64,000 nt of DNA from Pseudomonas asplenii (GCF_900105475.1 NZ_LT629777.1:2418001-2482000); one strand, 5' to 3'. Positions 16,542 through 25,306 are shown, counted from the first letter of the stretch. The notes: generated by a model from the sequence alone, not told the origin. Program-made: numbers and translations.

Positions 16542-16925
16542 TCAGAGTCGGTCGTACTTTTTGCTGCTGCTTTTGGCTTTATCCACGGGGTATTTCTGGC
16601 CGTTCGAGGCGAGTTTCCGTGTCACCGCTTCGTTGAGATCAACGCCGAGTACGCTGCTCAGGCGAACCAGGTACATTAGTACGTCCGCCAATTCGTCCTT
16701 GACGGCTTGGCCCATTTCGGGGCTTTTTGCGGCGGAGAGCGAATCGGCATCGCTCATCCATTGGAAAATCTCGCACAGCTCTCCTACCTCGCCAGTGAGA
16801 GCCAGGATGAGATTTTTGGGGGAGTGGAACTGTTGCCAGTCGCGATCATCTGCGAAACGCTGAAGGGATGCGGCAAGCTTCACTACGTCAACCAGTGTCG
16901 CGGATGAGCTGTCTGAGTCACTCAC
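16542..16925 (-). CDS. MazG-like nucleotide pyrophosphohydrolase, copy C
   Basis: 127 residues, GTG start. GEVGELCEIFQWM and KDELADVLMYLVRLSSVLGVDL give the EXXE...EXXD signature; WQQFHSPKNLILAL matches the copy B paralogue and the remnant at 11053-11190. First gene of the copy C operon. Unlike copies A and B it has no recognisable 47-bp shared element in the 150 bp upstream, so its promoter is different. Confidence 0.87.
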   Translation of the reverse strand: MSDSDSSSATLVDVVKLAASLQRFADDRDWQQFHSPKNLILALTGEVGELCEIFQWMSDADSLSAAKSPEMGQAVKDELADVLMYLVRLSSVLGVDLNEAVTRKLASNGQKYPVDKAKSSSKKYDRL

Positions 16926-17069
16926 GGGGCTATCTCTTGGATATCAGTGGGGGGCAAGAAATGTGTAGGAAATCCGGCATTGGATTGTAAGGGTTTTCGC
17001 TGTTTGCGCAGGTTTTTTGTGTGTTTCTCTCACGCGCTGTCTGCCGGCCGAATTCCTTGCCAGCGTTCG

Positions 17070-17180
17070 CTATTTGCTTTGAGCGTGGCGAAGTGTGCCG
17101 TCAACAAACAGATCTTCCAGTGCCTGTCGGCGGGCGTAGCTCAGTTGGCCGCGACGACGATCGTGCCCACCGACCAGCGT
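17070..17180 (-). pseudogene. Integrase N-terminal remnant
   Basis: The minus-strand frame reads LVGGHDRRRGQLSYARRQALEDLFVDG, matching the N-terminus of the integrase at 23469-24449 (ALVGRRDGRN...GRQLSYAGPQALKDMFGGG) with a short internal deletion, then stops at 17070. Only ~35 codons survive. It suggests that a second element with the same kind of integrase once lay here. From 17181 to 17677 I see no gene, only an 8-bp inverted pair GTCGCCCC/GGGGCGAC near 17604 and 17640. Confidence 0.5.
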
Positions 17181-17677
17181 CCTTTTCTTCACCCAGTTCG
17201 TTTGTTTGCAGATAGAGCAGCAGCGCTTTCCAATGGGGACTGACGCTGTCCAACTGCTGCCAGATTGCTGGGCGGAATCGAATCGGAGGCGCGTACGGTG
17301 GCACAGAGTTGTGCCCTTTGGTTTCTCGAGCGGGGGCGATGTCCACTTGGTAAGGGTGCAAGTTTTAGTTTGCGGATGTCTGATGTCGCCCAAGATAAGC
17401 GTCTGGCGGAGAGCGATGTAGAATCAAGAGTATCAGTGCTAGCGACTCGCCGTTCTCAAGTGGAGAACGTGGGATTTACAAAGACGTTAGTGCTCAGTTA
17501 AGCGTAGTGACATATCGACTGGGCGAAGACGCGATTATCGTCGCATATAGTCAACCGTATGGGCGCTTTCATAATTTACGTATCTTAGAGTGTGTTCTAG
17601 TCGCCCCTTAGTCATAGATCTAGGATCTAGTGAAAAAATGGGGCGACATCATTGGATTATTGCCGTCAAAAAATACC

Positions 17678-20146
17678 CTATTGAATATCTATGTACTTCC
17701 TTATTTCAAACTGAACAAGATCATCTTGCGACTTTATATACTTAGAAAATTCGCTATTGTATTTAACCTCGCCCAATTCACTTATTGAAATATTCCCCGT
17801 CTGCTTGTCACGTTCCAGTTTGTTAACCAAAGATCCGCTAATGCCCATTTTGACAAACTCGGCATTCATTTTTTTTGTGGTCCCGTAAATATGCAGGTTG
17901 TACTCATTTTCAGTAAGAAGGCGTAAGTCATACAGGGCTTTCACGTACTCATTTAAACTATAAGAAACAAAGTCACTTTCTATCTTGATTTTCACAAGTG
18001 CCAAGTTTACCAGTTCTTTGTCTGTTTTTTTTGATAGATCTATATATACATTATTTCCGTGCACGCCATCGACCCTATTTTTGGCTATCTCTCCATAGGA
18101 ACTTCCAATGAAAAACTCTTTTCCACTATCAGTAAATTTAATGCTCTGAAAATACCCCACCGTTTCTGACAAATGGTCCTTAAGGTTCAAACGGTGTAGA
18201 TTTCTCGTGAATAATTTGTAGAAGTCCCTGGCTTTTGGGTGCTGAAGGCGAAGAAACGCAGCGTCTGAAATCTGATTCTCAAGGGTCTTGATAAAAAACA
18301 AATGCACCTTATCGATTACGTCAGATGTGACCCACTCCTCGCTTGAAAAAATTGTGTCGAGACGCCCTTCAAGTAATCCAAAGACTGACTCAGGATTATA
18401 ATATACGGATGAAATTCCTGACTCCATCAGAGTATGCTTTACCTTGCTAGACTCGACCCCATCACTGTATATCAGGAAATCCTCTTTGCTCCGAAGATAT
18501 TCCAGTTTGCTAATTTTTTGCTCTAGATCATCTAAGCTTTCTTGATCGGTGCTCTCGCGTGCTATCTCCAAATCCTTAGTTATCCGGTCTAGGTCGAAAT
18601 TCAGCAGTAGCGGGTTTTCTATCTTGTCTTTAAATGTACCGTTTTTCAGAAGTCTTATTTTGTTTTCCATTTTTCCACCTTTCCGGTTAAACTCGTCTGA
18701 GTTTACAAAGTGTATAGGTGGAAGAAGCCTTTCGAGAGATTTTCTGCTGTCGTCGAAAACTTCGTTAAGCCTATTTACCCTGCCAATCAGGTTGGTTAGT
18801 GATTTTCCATCTAGGTCGTAAGTATTAAGAATGTAAAGGTTGTCGATCGGTAGGTTGACTCCCTCAAGAATCACTGAGTTCGCGACCATGTACTTAAGTT
18901 CTTTGGTTTGCGAAAATTTGTGCTCCAAGTATTCTTTTATTAAGTCCGGGAGCTTTCCATGCAAATAGATCAATCCCTTTTTTATGTGGTCCACACAATA
19001 GAAATCGGTGTGAACGTTGTTCGAAATTGTTTGAGATAGGTCGTTGAGAGCTATTGATTCCATATAAGCCAGCTTCTGGCTTACAAGCATGGAAAGCTCT
19101 TCAACTTTTTTGGGTGCTCTGAGGTATAGGAAGTTTTTTTCTTTTTTATTCTTGATTATGTAATTAACGAAACTCGACTCGTTTTCTAAGTGATAAAATT
19201 CGTTCATGAATCTGTTGTAAGCGTGTTGCTCTCCATTTGTTTTTAATTCATATATGTCCGGCTCTTTGATATTGCTCGCAATGCGCCTCTCGAAAATTTT
19301 CTGGCTTTCATACGTTTTGAGGTTTTCAGTTTCAGAGATCAGTGGCGACAGGTAGTAGTTTATCGATTCCGGGTTTCGGAGCCTATTCCTACGTATCAGC
19401 CTTGTCAGCAGAATGCTTCTTGCGTCCATTTCGAAGAGGTTGTGGGCCTCATCAATCACCAGCAGGTCAAAAGATATACTGGTATTTTTTAAAAGTCTAA
19501 GGGCGCGTTCTTGAGTAAATATGGAAATAAAATCCCCTGCGCCATCATACATTTCATCATGGAATATAATGTGGCGAAGCGGGAAATTTGCTTTGATTAG
19601 TTTGTAAGTTTGAATTAGAAGTGACTTTGTTGGGACGATGATTGCGGTTGTCTTGGGATTCCTTGATTTTATTATGTCAACAATTAATGTGCTTTTCCCA
19701 AATGAGGTTGGTGCAATGTAACAGTTTTCCTTGCTATTGCTGTCAATTATGTGCTCCCGATATTTTTTCTGCTCGTAGGTTTCGGTTATATCATTGTTCA
19801 GGAATTTCTCTAGCTGGTACTCTAAGGTGAAATTTGTGCTGGTTAAGTTTTCCGTTAATTTGTTTTTTGATATGTATTGCGCTATCGGATAGATCCCGAA
19901 GTTCGAGCTTGCGTCTAATAGTGGCTGATAATAATTGTTGTTTATTGCGCACTTCAAGGTTATGTAGTATGCAATTTCAAAGTAGGTTGATTTTCTTTTG
20001 TCGCCACTGTATTCGTTAAAAAATATAATTGCACAGCTTAGGATAAACTCGAGCTCTCTATCATCAAGCTGAATATTTAGAGATGTCTTTTTCATGACTT
20101 CTGAGAATAATTTGTTGTTCTTGAGCCAAGTCAGGCTAATTGCCAT
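17678..20146 (-). CDS. hamB: Hachiman-like helicase (HamB)
   Basis: 822 residues. Superfamily 2 helicase motifs in order: APTSFGKS (motif I, K151), VPTKSLLIQT (Ia), VIDEAHNL (motif II, D232-H235), ANSVILEGVNLPIDNLYI (motif V region) and NLIGRVNRLNE (motif VI). The APTSFGKS form of motif I and the small nuclease gene immediately upstream fit HamB of Hachiman, a two-gene antiphage system in which HamB senses DNA and releases the HamA nuclease. The ATG lies one nucleotide after the upstream TAA with GGAGAAG spanning the junction, so the two are coupled. AT-rich compared with the core genome, as expected for imported DNA. A related helicase-plus-nuclease system remains possible. Confidence 0.72.
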   Translation of the reverse strand: MAISLTWLKNNKLFSEVMKKTSLNIQLDDRELEFILSCAIIFFNEYSGDKRKSTYFEIAYYITLKCAINNNYYQPLLDASSNFGIYPIAQYISKNKLTENLTSTNFTLEYQLEKFLNNDITETYEQKKYREHIIDSNSKENCYIAPTSFGKSTLIVDIIKSRNPKTTAIIVPTKSLLIQTYKLIKANFPLRHIIFHDEMYDGAGDFISIFTQERALRLLKNTSISFDLLVIDEAHNLFEMDARSILLTRLIRRNRLRNPESINYYLSPLISETENLKTYESQKIFERRIASNIKEPDIYELKTNGEQHAYNRFMNEFYHLENESSFVNYIIKNKKEKNFLYLRAPKKVEELSMLVSQKLAYMESIALNDLSQTISNNVHTDFYCVDHIKKGLIYLHGKLPDLIKEYLEHKFSQTKELKYMVANSVILEGVNLPIDNLYILNTYDLDGKSLTNLIGRVNRLNEVFDDSRKSLERLLPPIHFVNSDEFNRKGGKMENKIRLLKNGTFKDKIENPLLLNFDLDRITKDLEIARESTDQESLDDLEQKISKLEYLRSKEDFLIYSDGVESSKVKHTLMESGISSVYYNPESVFGLLEGRLDTIFSSEEWVTSDVIDKVHLFFIKTLENQISDAAFLRLQHPKARDFYKLFTRNLHRLNLKDHLSETVGYFQSIKFTDSGKEFFIGSSYGEIAKNRVDGVHGNNVYIDLSKKTDKELVNLALVKIKIESDFVSYSLNEYVKALYDLRLLTENEYNLHIYGTTKKMNAEFVKMGISGSLVNKLERDKQTGNISISELGEVKYNSEFSKYIKSQDDLVQFEIRKYIDIQ

Positions 20147-20147
20147 T

Positions 20148-21176
20148 TTACTTCTCCAGGTATTTGATAAAGCTATCTAAGCTCGATTTTGTCAAGCACA
20201 TAGCTTTGATCGTTTTTCCGTTAAATCCCAGTACGAAGCTATTATCAGTTAAGATTTCAGAGCTCGCTGTTGAATCCCATGACCCATTTAAAAAAATAGT
20301 TGAGTAAGTAATAATGTTGAATTCTGTTATCTTACTAAAGGTGCCTTTGTCGAACATGTCCTGAAGAAGTTTTATTTTCTTTCTAATTGATTTTTCCGTC
20401 CCTACATCTATGTGGGAAGCATGATTGTAGGCATTCTTCCATGGATTATTTTTACCTTTCTCGCTTTTCCCGGAAACGTACTTTTCTAAGTCGGAATAGG
20501 CATGTTTTAGCTTGTCTTTGTGACTGATTTTTTTACTAGAAATGGAACCGGATTTGCTTTCGAGTAGATAGGTTTCCGCGTCCTTAGAGAAAAAGCCATC
20601 AAACCCTTTTTTTATTGAGCCTTCTTCTAGATTGAAGAATAGAAATTCCTGTTTGTATCCGGCTGTTCTTAAATATAAGTGCGCAAAGAGCTCTGCGGCT
20701 GCTCCCATACGAGTTTTTTCATCTTTATCTTCAAGAAATTTCCTAAGTCTTAGTTTAACTAAATCTAATTCACTATCGGAGCTTCCTTCACATATTGATA
20801 CCAAGAAATCATCAAGGCATTTGGTTATCTTGGTGTCTAAGGACTCTATGTTAAAGACATGTAGTTCGTGCGTTGGGGATATTAGCTTTATTTCAACTGG
20901 AAGCATTTTTTTAGTCCAGGTTTGCGAGCTATGTAATAAAGGTAACGCTGCCATGCCCCAGGTCGCTCCACCAAATTGGTGGATTTGCTTGGTGCTGCCA
21001 GACGTATCGATAGTGAGGTAGTGCAGGTAGCGATAGGTGCGCCGGACCAGCTTTCGGGCGAGCCGCCGCGTCGAATATTTGTCGTGATAGTCTTGGGCTA
21101 GCGGATTGAGCCGGGCAACCGGCAACGTCCGGCTTGGCTTACCCACTGTTTGGGGGATGATAGGGGGCAAGTCCAT
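20148..21176 (-). CDS. hamA: Hachiman-like nuclease (HamA, DUF1837), with odd N-terminal extension
   Basis: 342 residues as an open frame. Residues from about 91 onward form the HamA-like part: helix EKTRMGAAAELFAHLYLR, then a PD-(D/E)XK core with D193 in GFDGFF and E206-S-K208 in LLESKSG. In Hachiman the HamA nuclease is held by HamB and degrades DNA when released. The first ~90 codons (MDLPPIIPQTVGK..., RRLARKLVRRTYRYLHY) are GC-rich and basic, unlike the AT-rich remainder, and look like the start of another gene fused at about 20930. An internal ATG at residue 91 (position 20906) would give a 252-residue protein close to the normal HamA size, though its ribosome site is weak. Confidence 0.62.
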   Translation of the reverse strand: MDLPPIIPQTVGKPSRTLPVARLNPLAQDYHDKYSTRRLARKLVRRTYRYLHYLTIDTSGSTKQIHQFGGATWGMAALPLLHSSQTWTKKMLPVEIKLISPTHELHVFNIESLDTKITKCLDDFLVSICEGSSDSELDLVKLRLRKFLEDKDEKTRMGAAAELFAHLYLRTAGYKQEFLFFNLEEGSIKKGFDGFFSKDAETYLLESKSGSISSKKISHKDKLKHAYSDLEKYVSGKSEKGKNNPWKNAYNHASHIDVGTEKSIRKKIKLLQDMFDKGTFSKITEFNIITYSTIFLNGSWDSTASSEILTDNSFVLGFNGKTIKAMCLTKSSLDSFIKYLEK

Positions 21177-21366
21177 TTTTCAACCTTTTAGAAATCCTTA
21201 TCCATCCACAATCTACCGAAATTTCAACTGATGGTACGATAGAGTTGCGTAGTGCTGAGACGTCGCTGCGGCCTCGTTGAGATTTAACCCGGGCGCTCAG
21301 GCTGTACCAATGGTGCAACAGCGTAAAACTATCTCTTCTATAGATATTCTAAACTTTAGAGTAAAT

Positions 21367-22863
21367 TTAATAGTTATACATGTTTGACTTTGGATTCATG
21401 ACGCCTTCAACGCCCATATCAGATAACCCTTTTTTCAATGCTTGATATATGAAAAAGAAGCTTGGAAGTTGTAGTCTTTTCTTTCCGTCTACTTTCTGTT
21501 TGCGCAATGTGGACGCGATATCTTTTTTGCGTATGTTGAACGGGCTTGAATGGCTTCTATTATAACCGTGTTTAGAAAGAAGGCTTTTGCGGAGCTTAAT
21601 AGATTTGAAAACTGCTAATACCAGCCATGTATCGAGCTGGCGTAGTTGTGATTCGTCATTGAGGAGCGGATAGAAGCTCATTGTACCTTTAAAGAAAATT
21701 CGATTGCTGGCGCCATTGATATAGTTAGATATCATTTCATCAGTCAAATCTCCGTAAAGAAATCTTCTTATTTCGGAAATTGCTCGTAACAGATCAGCGT
21801 CTTTGTTATTTGCGGGGATGCTCACGGATCTAAGGGTGGAAGGCTTAAGCGGTTGGATTAGGTGCTTGTACAATATATAGCTTATTTCTTTTTTGATATG
21901 TGCTACGGATTTGTCTTTTATTGATATTTTCTCTTTGGATAGTTTGTATCCTAAGAAGTCTACAGAATCTTTACATTGTGCGAATTCGCTTTTATGATCT
22001 TTAGGGCACAACAAACTTATGCCCTCAGATTTTTCCAAGTTTATCGCGACGCCAGTCTCAGCCGAAAACTTATAAACAATCTCATAGGCTACGTTGATTT
22101 TTTGGTAATCATTTGCCCAAATAATCGTGTCGTCTGCATATCGAGCGAATCTTAATCCCGCGAGCTCAAGCTTCTTGTCAAGCTGCCAGCAGACTAGATT
22201 CGCTAAGAATAAGGATATTGACGTGCCCTGTGGTATGCCTTTGCCGGATGCCCCTAAAAAAGCCCTTATTACTTTTCGTTCGCTTTCGCTGATTGAAAAT
22301 CCGTTTTGGTCAAACTGCTGAAATAGATAGTCGTGACGAATGTTATCGAAAAACTTTGAAAAGTCGAACTCTGCAACAAATATCCTAGGAACTTGACCTA
22401 GTTCAAGTGATATGTCTTGAATTGCAAAGTGAGCATTACGGTCATCTCTATAAGCGTAAGCAAACGAGCTTAACCTATGTTTATTCTTCTTCAGTAATTG
22501 GTGATAAAATAAAGCTGATACCGCAGCATCTGGAATTTGATAAATTGATACTGTGCGATACCCGCCAGATGGCTTGCGAACGTTCATATGTGTAGGCGGA
22601 TTTGGGATGTAGGTACCCAAAAGTATTTTTCGCGATATTGAGTGCGCGATTTTCTTGCGATTTTTATTTACGTAAAACGGGTTGAATTTTTTATCCACGC
22701 TCCATTGTGGTGGCAAGGTGACAAGTTTTTCTCCTGGGTCCAACAATCTTCTAGATCTACGCTCATATTCTAAGTCAACCGAGTTGTGGTAAGCGTGATG
22801 ACGATCACTTAGCTTTTCCGCCTCAGCTTGGATAAATTTGAGGAGTTGCTTTTCTAATATCAT
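21367..22863 (-). CDS. Reverse transcriptase, defence-type (unassigned group)
   Basis: 498 residues from ATG 22863, chosen because GAGGG lies 5 nt before it; the open frame extends upstream to 23034 but crosses a terminator-like hairpin. RT motifs: RKPSGGYRTVSI (about 96-107), AYAYRDDRNAHFAIQD (136-150), the first catalytic aspartate in AEFDFSKFFDN (D167), GIPQGTSISLFLANL (209-223), the catalytic RYADDTIIWA (241-250) and VDFLGYKL. It lacks a clear NAXXH and VTG, so it is not a typical retron RT, and has no maturase/HNH domain, so it is not a group II intron protein. A C-terminal ~150-residue extension follows the RT core. Its neighbours suggest a DRT (defence-associated RT), but the type cannot be fixed by eye. 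Confidence 0.78.
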   Translation of the reverse strand: MILEKQLLKFIQAEAEKLSDRHHAYHNSVDLEYERRSRRLLDPGEKLVTLPPQWSVDKKFNPFYVNKNRKKIAHSISRKILLGTYIPNPPTHMNVRKPSGGYRTVSIYQIPDAAVSALFYHQLLKKNKHRLSSFAYAYRDDRNAHFAIQDISLELGQVPRIFVAEFDFSKFFDNIRHDYLFQQFDQNGFSISESERKVIRAFLGASGKGIPQGTSISLFLANLVCWQLDKKLELAGLRFARYADDTIIWANDYQKINVAYEIVYKFSAETGVAINLEKSEGISLLCPKDHKSEFAQCKDSVDFLGYKLSKEKISIKDKSVAHIKKEISYILYKHLIQPLKPSTLRSVSIPANNKDADLLRAISEIRRFLYGDLTDEMISNYINGASNRIFFKGTMSFYPLLNDESQLRQLDTWLVLAVFKSIKLRKSLLSKHGYNRSHSSPFNIRKKDIASTLRKQKVDGKKRLQLPSFFFIYQALKKGLSDMGVEGVMNPKSNMYNY

Positions 22864-23100
22864 AGATCCCTCTAGATCAAAAAAAAGCCCAACACGAATG
22901 CTGAGCTTTTTCCCACGGATGCAACCACGCAAAAATAAATCGCTAAATCCAGCAGTTTCGAGGCTTTCTCTACTTCTGCTGCACATCTCTCTGATAGCTA
23001 AATCCAGAGCTTTAGGGCACCCGCTCACCCCCAAGAGGCATGCGTCGATTCTGGCATTAGTTTGAGATAAGAGTCAACATGCCATCATGTTGTGGCGGGT
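22864..23100 (-). ncRNA. Candidate non-coding RNA leader of the reverse transcriptase
   Basis: The ~240 nt before the RT start hold no convincing gene. They contain an 11-bp direct repeat (GCTAAATCCAG on the plus strand at 22942-22952 and 22997-23007) and, next to the RT ribosome site, a hairpin with a long T-run (22879-22911). Several RT defence systems carry an essential non-coding RNA just upstream of the RT, which this could be. Nothing else proves it; the open codons in this region could instead be an N-terminal extension. Confidence 0.35.
22879..22911 (-). terminator. Terminator-like hairpin just before the reverse transcriptase
   Basis: On the minus strand AAAAAGCTCAGCA, a TTCG loop and TGTTGGGCTTTTT pair imperfectly (two mismatches) and run into eight Ts, ending 15-20 nt before the RT ATG. 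It could end an upstream RNA or attenuate the RT. Confidence 0.5.
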
Positions 23101-23196
23101 AGATCACCTACGTTTTGAAGACTCCTCAACGCACCGGTGCTGACAGAGTTCTTCCGTTGACGGGGGGCCGCTTCTAGCCGTGTTCCGACCCTCGGC

Positions 23197-23472
23197 TCAG
23201 TAGGTGAGCAACCATAATTTTCCCAGTCTAGAAATGAGCAACCGTGCGGTCAGTAAGTAGTAATAGCGTGTCGCGCCACTGCGCTGCTTCAGGTGATGAT
23301 TGAGAAACCAGGCAAGGTGTTTCCTCTGCCAAGCCCACGGATTGTCGCATTGCCATCGCTCAGCGATTGCGGATTGGATCACCTTCGCCTGACGCAGATG
23401 GCGTTGGCGCGTAGCGCATGATCCCGTCAAAACACCCGACAAGAACAGCTCCATATCAAAGGGCCTGGTCAT
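23197..23472 (-). CDS. Small conserved partner of the island integrase
   Basis: 91 residues. Starts with ATGA overlap on the integrase stop, so the two are translationally coupled. Basic and tryptophan-rich (RHLRQAKVIQSAIAERWQCDNPWAWQRKHLAWFLNHHL), with no family I can name; I recall similar short genes after integrases of this type in Pseudomonas islands. A role as recombination accessory is a guess from position. The 160 bp between this gene and the RT leader hold no recognised feature. Confidence 0.6.
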   Translation of the reverse strand: MTRPFDMELFLSGVLTGSCATRQRHLRQAKVIQSAIAERWQCDNPWAWQRKHLAWFLNHHLKQRSGATRYYYLLTARLLISRLGKLWLLTY

Positions 23473-24449
23473 GTTCTTCCCCCGATGTACGCCGCTACCA
23501 CCTCAACACGGCCATGCCCCAACTCATAGCTAACTTGCTTTCGGGCTTCTTGATCGAGCTGTCGATTTATTCGATAGCACATACCGCCGTTCACCGGCGC
23601 GGGATGATGGGTAATTTGTTCGTAGCGTTCGCAGGCATAGGCCGCCCTCAATTCATGGAAGCCTTTGAGGTACTGCGTACGGAGGATGTCTCGTACGGGC
23701 CGGACGACTCCCTGCAAGAAGTCGGAGTAACTTTCGCTCGCTGCAAGCAGGTTGCGGCTACCCTTGGGCGAGAACAGCTCGCAAAACTTCAGGGCGTCAC
23801 GGATACGATCATCTACCGTAATCCAGCGTGGCGCCGACGCACCAGAGCGGCCTCCTTTGGTGCCGTCCTGGATGTTGATCTTCCCGTGTTGCTCGCACTC
23901 ACGGATAAGCCGCGGCAGGTCGGCCAAGATGGCCTCACGCAAGCGCATGCCGGTGGCTCGCGCCAACAAGACGATCGCTGCGACCCGTCTCTGGTCAAGA
24001 CTGCAAAGCGCATCGACGATTTGCTTAACCTGTTCGCGGTCTTGGCCCTGCGGCACCGACTGTCGAACCCCGGTGCGCTGCATAGCCAGCGCCTTGCTCG
24101 GGCTTGGCAACTTCACGCACTGATCACCACGAAGCGCCGCCATAGTCCTGTTAACGCTGGATAGTCGGTTTTGTGCGGTGCTGACGGCGAGATCACCGCG
24201 GCTAACCATGTCGCGCAGATACGCCGCATAGTCGGCCAGCACCTCCCGATCAATAAGCCGCGCATCATTGAGACCGGGCCCTTGTTCGGAGCGGCACCAC
24301 TTCACGAATGCCTGCCACCGATCACAGTGTGCCCTCACCGTGCCGTAGTGACCGCCGCCGAACATGTCTTTGAGCGCCTGCGGACCTGCGTAGCTCAATT
24401 GCCTGCCGTAGCCGAAATTACGGCCATCGCGTCTACCTACCAATGCCAT
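23469..24449 (-). CDS. Integrase-domain tyrosine recombinase
   Basis: 326 residues from ATG 24449, which has GAGGTG 7 nt upstream and starts MALVGRRDGRN as in relatives; an open extension of 15 codons is less likely. Residues 1-110 form an N-terminal SAM-like DNA-binding part (HYGTVRAHCDRWQAFVKWC). The catalytic part shows LARATGMRLREAI with the first arginine, GFHELRAAYACERY in the HxxR position, and a C-terminal ELGHGRVEVVAAYIGG in which Y is the likely nucleophile. The family is common on Pseudomonas integrative elements. A decayed relative lies at 17070-17180. Confidence 0.8.
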   Translation of the reverse strand: MALVGRRDGRNFGYGRQLSYAGPQALKDMFGGGHYGTVRAHCDRWQAFVKWCRSEQGPGLNDARLIDREVLADYAAYLRDMVSRGDLAVSTAQNRLSSVNRTMAALRGDQCVKLPSPSKALAMQRTGVRQSVPQGQDREQVKQIVDALCSLDQRRVAAIVLLARATGMRLREAILADLPRLIRECEQHGKINIQDGTKGGRSGASAPRWITVDDRIRDALKFCELFSPKGSRNLLAASESYSDFLQGVVRPVRDILRTQYLKGFHELRAAYACERYEQITHHPAPVNGGMCYRINRQLDQEARKQVSYELGHGRVEVVAAYIGGRT

Positions 24450-24721
24450 GTCGGTCACCTCATCAGCCGCTCTCCGATCCTCGCCCCACGTCATCCCGCC
24501 AAGAATGCTGAGTGTTATCAGGGATCAAGGCCCCTGCGACCTGTGGGGATGTCCTCTAACGCGGGACTGGCGGCTCCTTACGACCGGGAGCAAGGGCATC
24601 TCATGATCTGGCCTCCTCAACACCATTACCGGTGGGCGGGTGGAGGCTGCATTGGCTGACGAGACCAGCGCCTGAAGATCCTGAGCCGGGTGTACGCAGC
24701 GGTGCGATGACCGGGGCATGC

Positions 24722-24736
24722 CTGACTGTCAGTCAG
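24722..24736. repeat. 7-bp inverted repeat
   Basis: CTGACTG and CAGTCAG flank a single T. Short and of unknown meaning; it lies between the two integrases at the edge of a low-information stretch. Confidence 0.35.
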
Positions 24737-25157
24737 GTGCAGTCCATTCCTGGTCTGCGGCACCATCATCTGCAGTGCTGTTGCTGGTGACATCGGCGTT
24801 TGTCACGCCGATTGTCACGAGGGGGATTGCCGCAAAGCCATGTGCGATCAGGGCTGCAGCAATGGTAAAAGTGCCCGTCTCTTTCCGAAGAAAGAGACGG
24901 GCACAGGTTGGCGCAACATTCGGCCAATCGGATAGGTTGCTGCAGGGCAGCGAGGTACGGTGTAGCTGGCGCACGAGCGCTATATGTGTAAGAGCATCCA
25001 TCACATGGGTAGTGACCGGGCGAGCTGCCGGATGCGAATCGCCCTTGGGGAGAACCACCGCGGGAGCGGCGTGACCTTTAAGGTTCGGGTCACCTGGGGT
25101 GCTGTCATCGACAGCCTTTGCACGACCAGTTCTACGCCTGTGGATAAACCCGGTCAA
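24729..25157 (-). CDS. Hypothetical ORF, doubtful
   Basis: A 142-codon open frame (MTGFIHRRRTGRAK..., ending ADQEWTAPD) in the ~940-bp gap between the two integrase genes. It has no motif, signal or family I recognise, and a perfect 15-bp hairpin sits inside it, which argues against coding. The stretch 24450-25390 otherwise shows only hairpins and a DnaA-box-like sequence, so the ORF may be chance in GC-rich DNA. Confidence 0.25.
   Translation of the reverse strand: MTGFIHRRRTGRAKAVDDSTPGDPNLKGHAAPAVVLPKGDSHPAARPVTTHVMDALTHIALVRQLHRTSLPCSNLSDWPNVAPTCARLFLRKETGTFTIAAALIAHGFAAIPLVTIGVTNADVTSNSTADDGAADQEWTAPD
24871..24904. repeat. Perfect 15-bp hairpin with CGAA loop
   Basis: GTGCCCGTCTCTTTC (24871-24885) is the exact complement of GAAAGAGACGGGCAC (24890-24904) around CGAA. 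No T-run follows, so simple termination is unlikely. It may be a recombination, transfer or RNA-structure element of the island. Confidence 0.6.
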
Positions 25158-25261
25158 GGGCCGAAATTCAGCGCTCTTGGTGACGTGAAAAGCCGTTATC
25201 CACCGGTGGAATTCCGTGGTAAATCCCGGACAACGTCGTGGCTTTTAGCTCTTCAAAATGA

Positions 25262-25306
25262 GGTCCATCCAAACAGGGCGGCTTTGCAGCCCTGTTTGGA
25301 TGGACC
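25262..25306. repeat. Perfect 18-bp inverted repeat
   Basis: GGTCCATCCAAACAGGGC (25262-25279) and its exact complement (25289-25306) flank a 9-nt loop GGCTTTGCA, 85 bp downstream of the P4-type integrase stop. It has no T-run and is not one of the usual GC-rich REP forms in this window. Confidence 0.65.

Noticed and set aside
21367..22863. Retron or group II intron reverse transcriptase
   Set aside because: No clear NAXXH or VTG motif and no msr/msd-type inverted repeats recognised; no maturase X or HNH domain and no intron ends seen.
22864..23034. 57-codon N-terminal extension of the reverse transcriptase
   Set aside because: It starts at TTG without a good ribosome site and crosses a T-tailed hairpin, while ATG 22863 has GAGGG 5 nt upstream.
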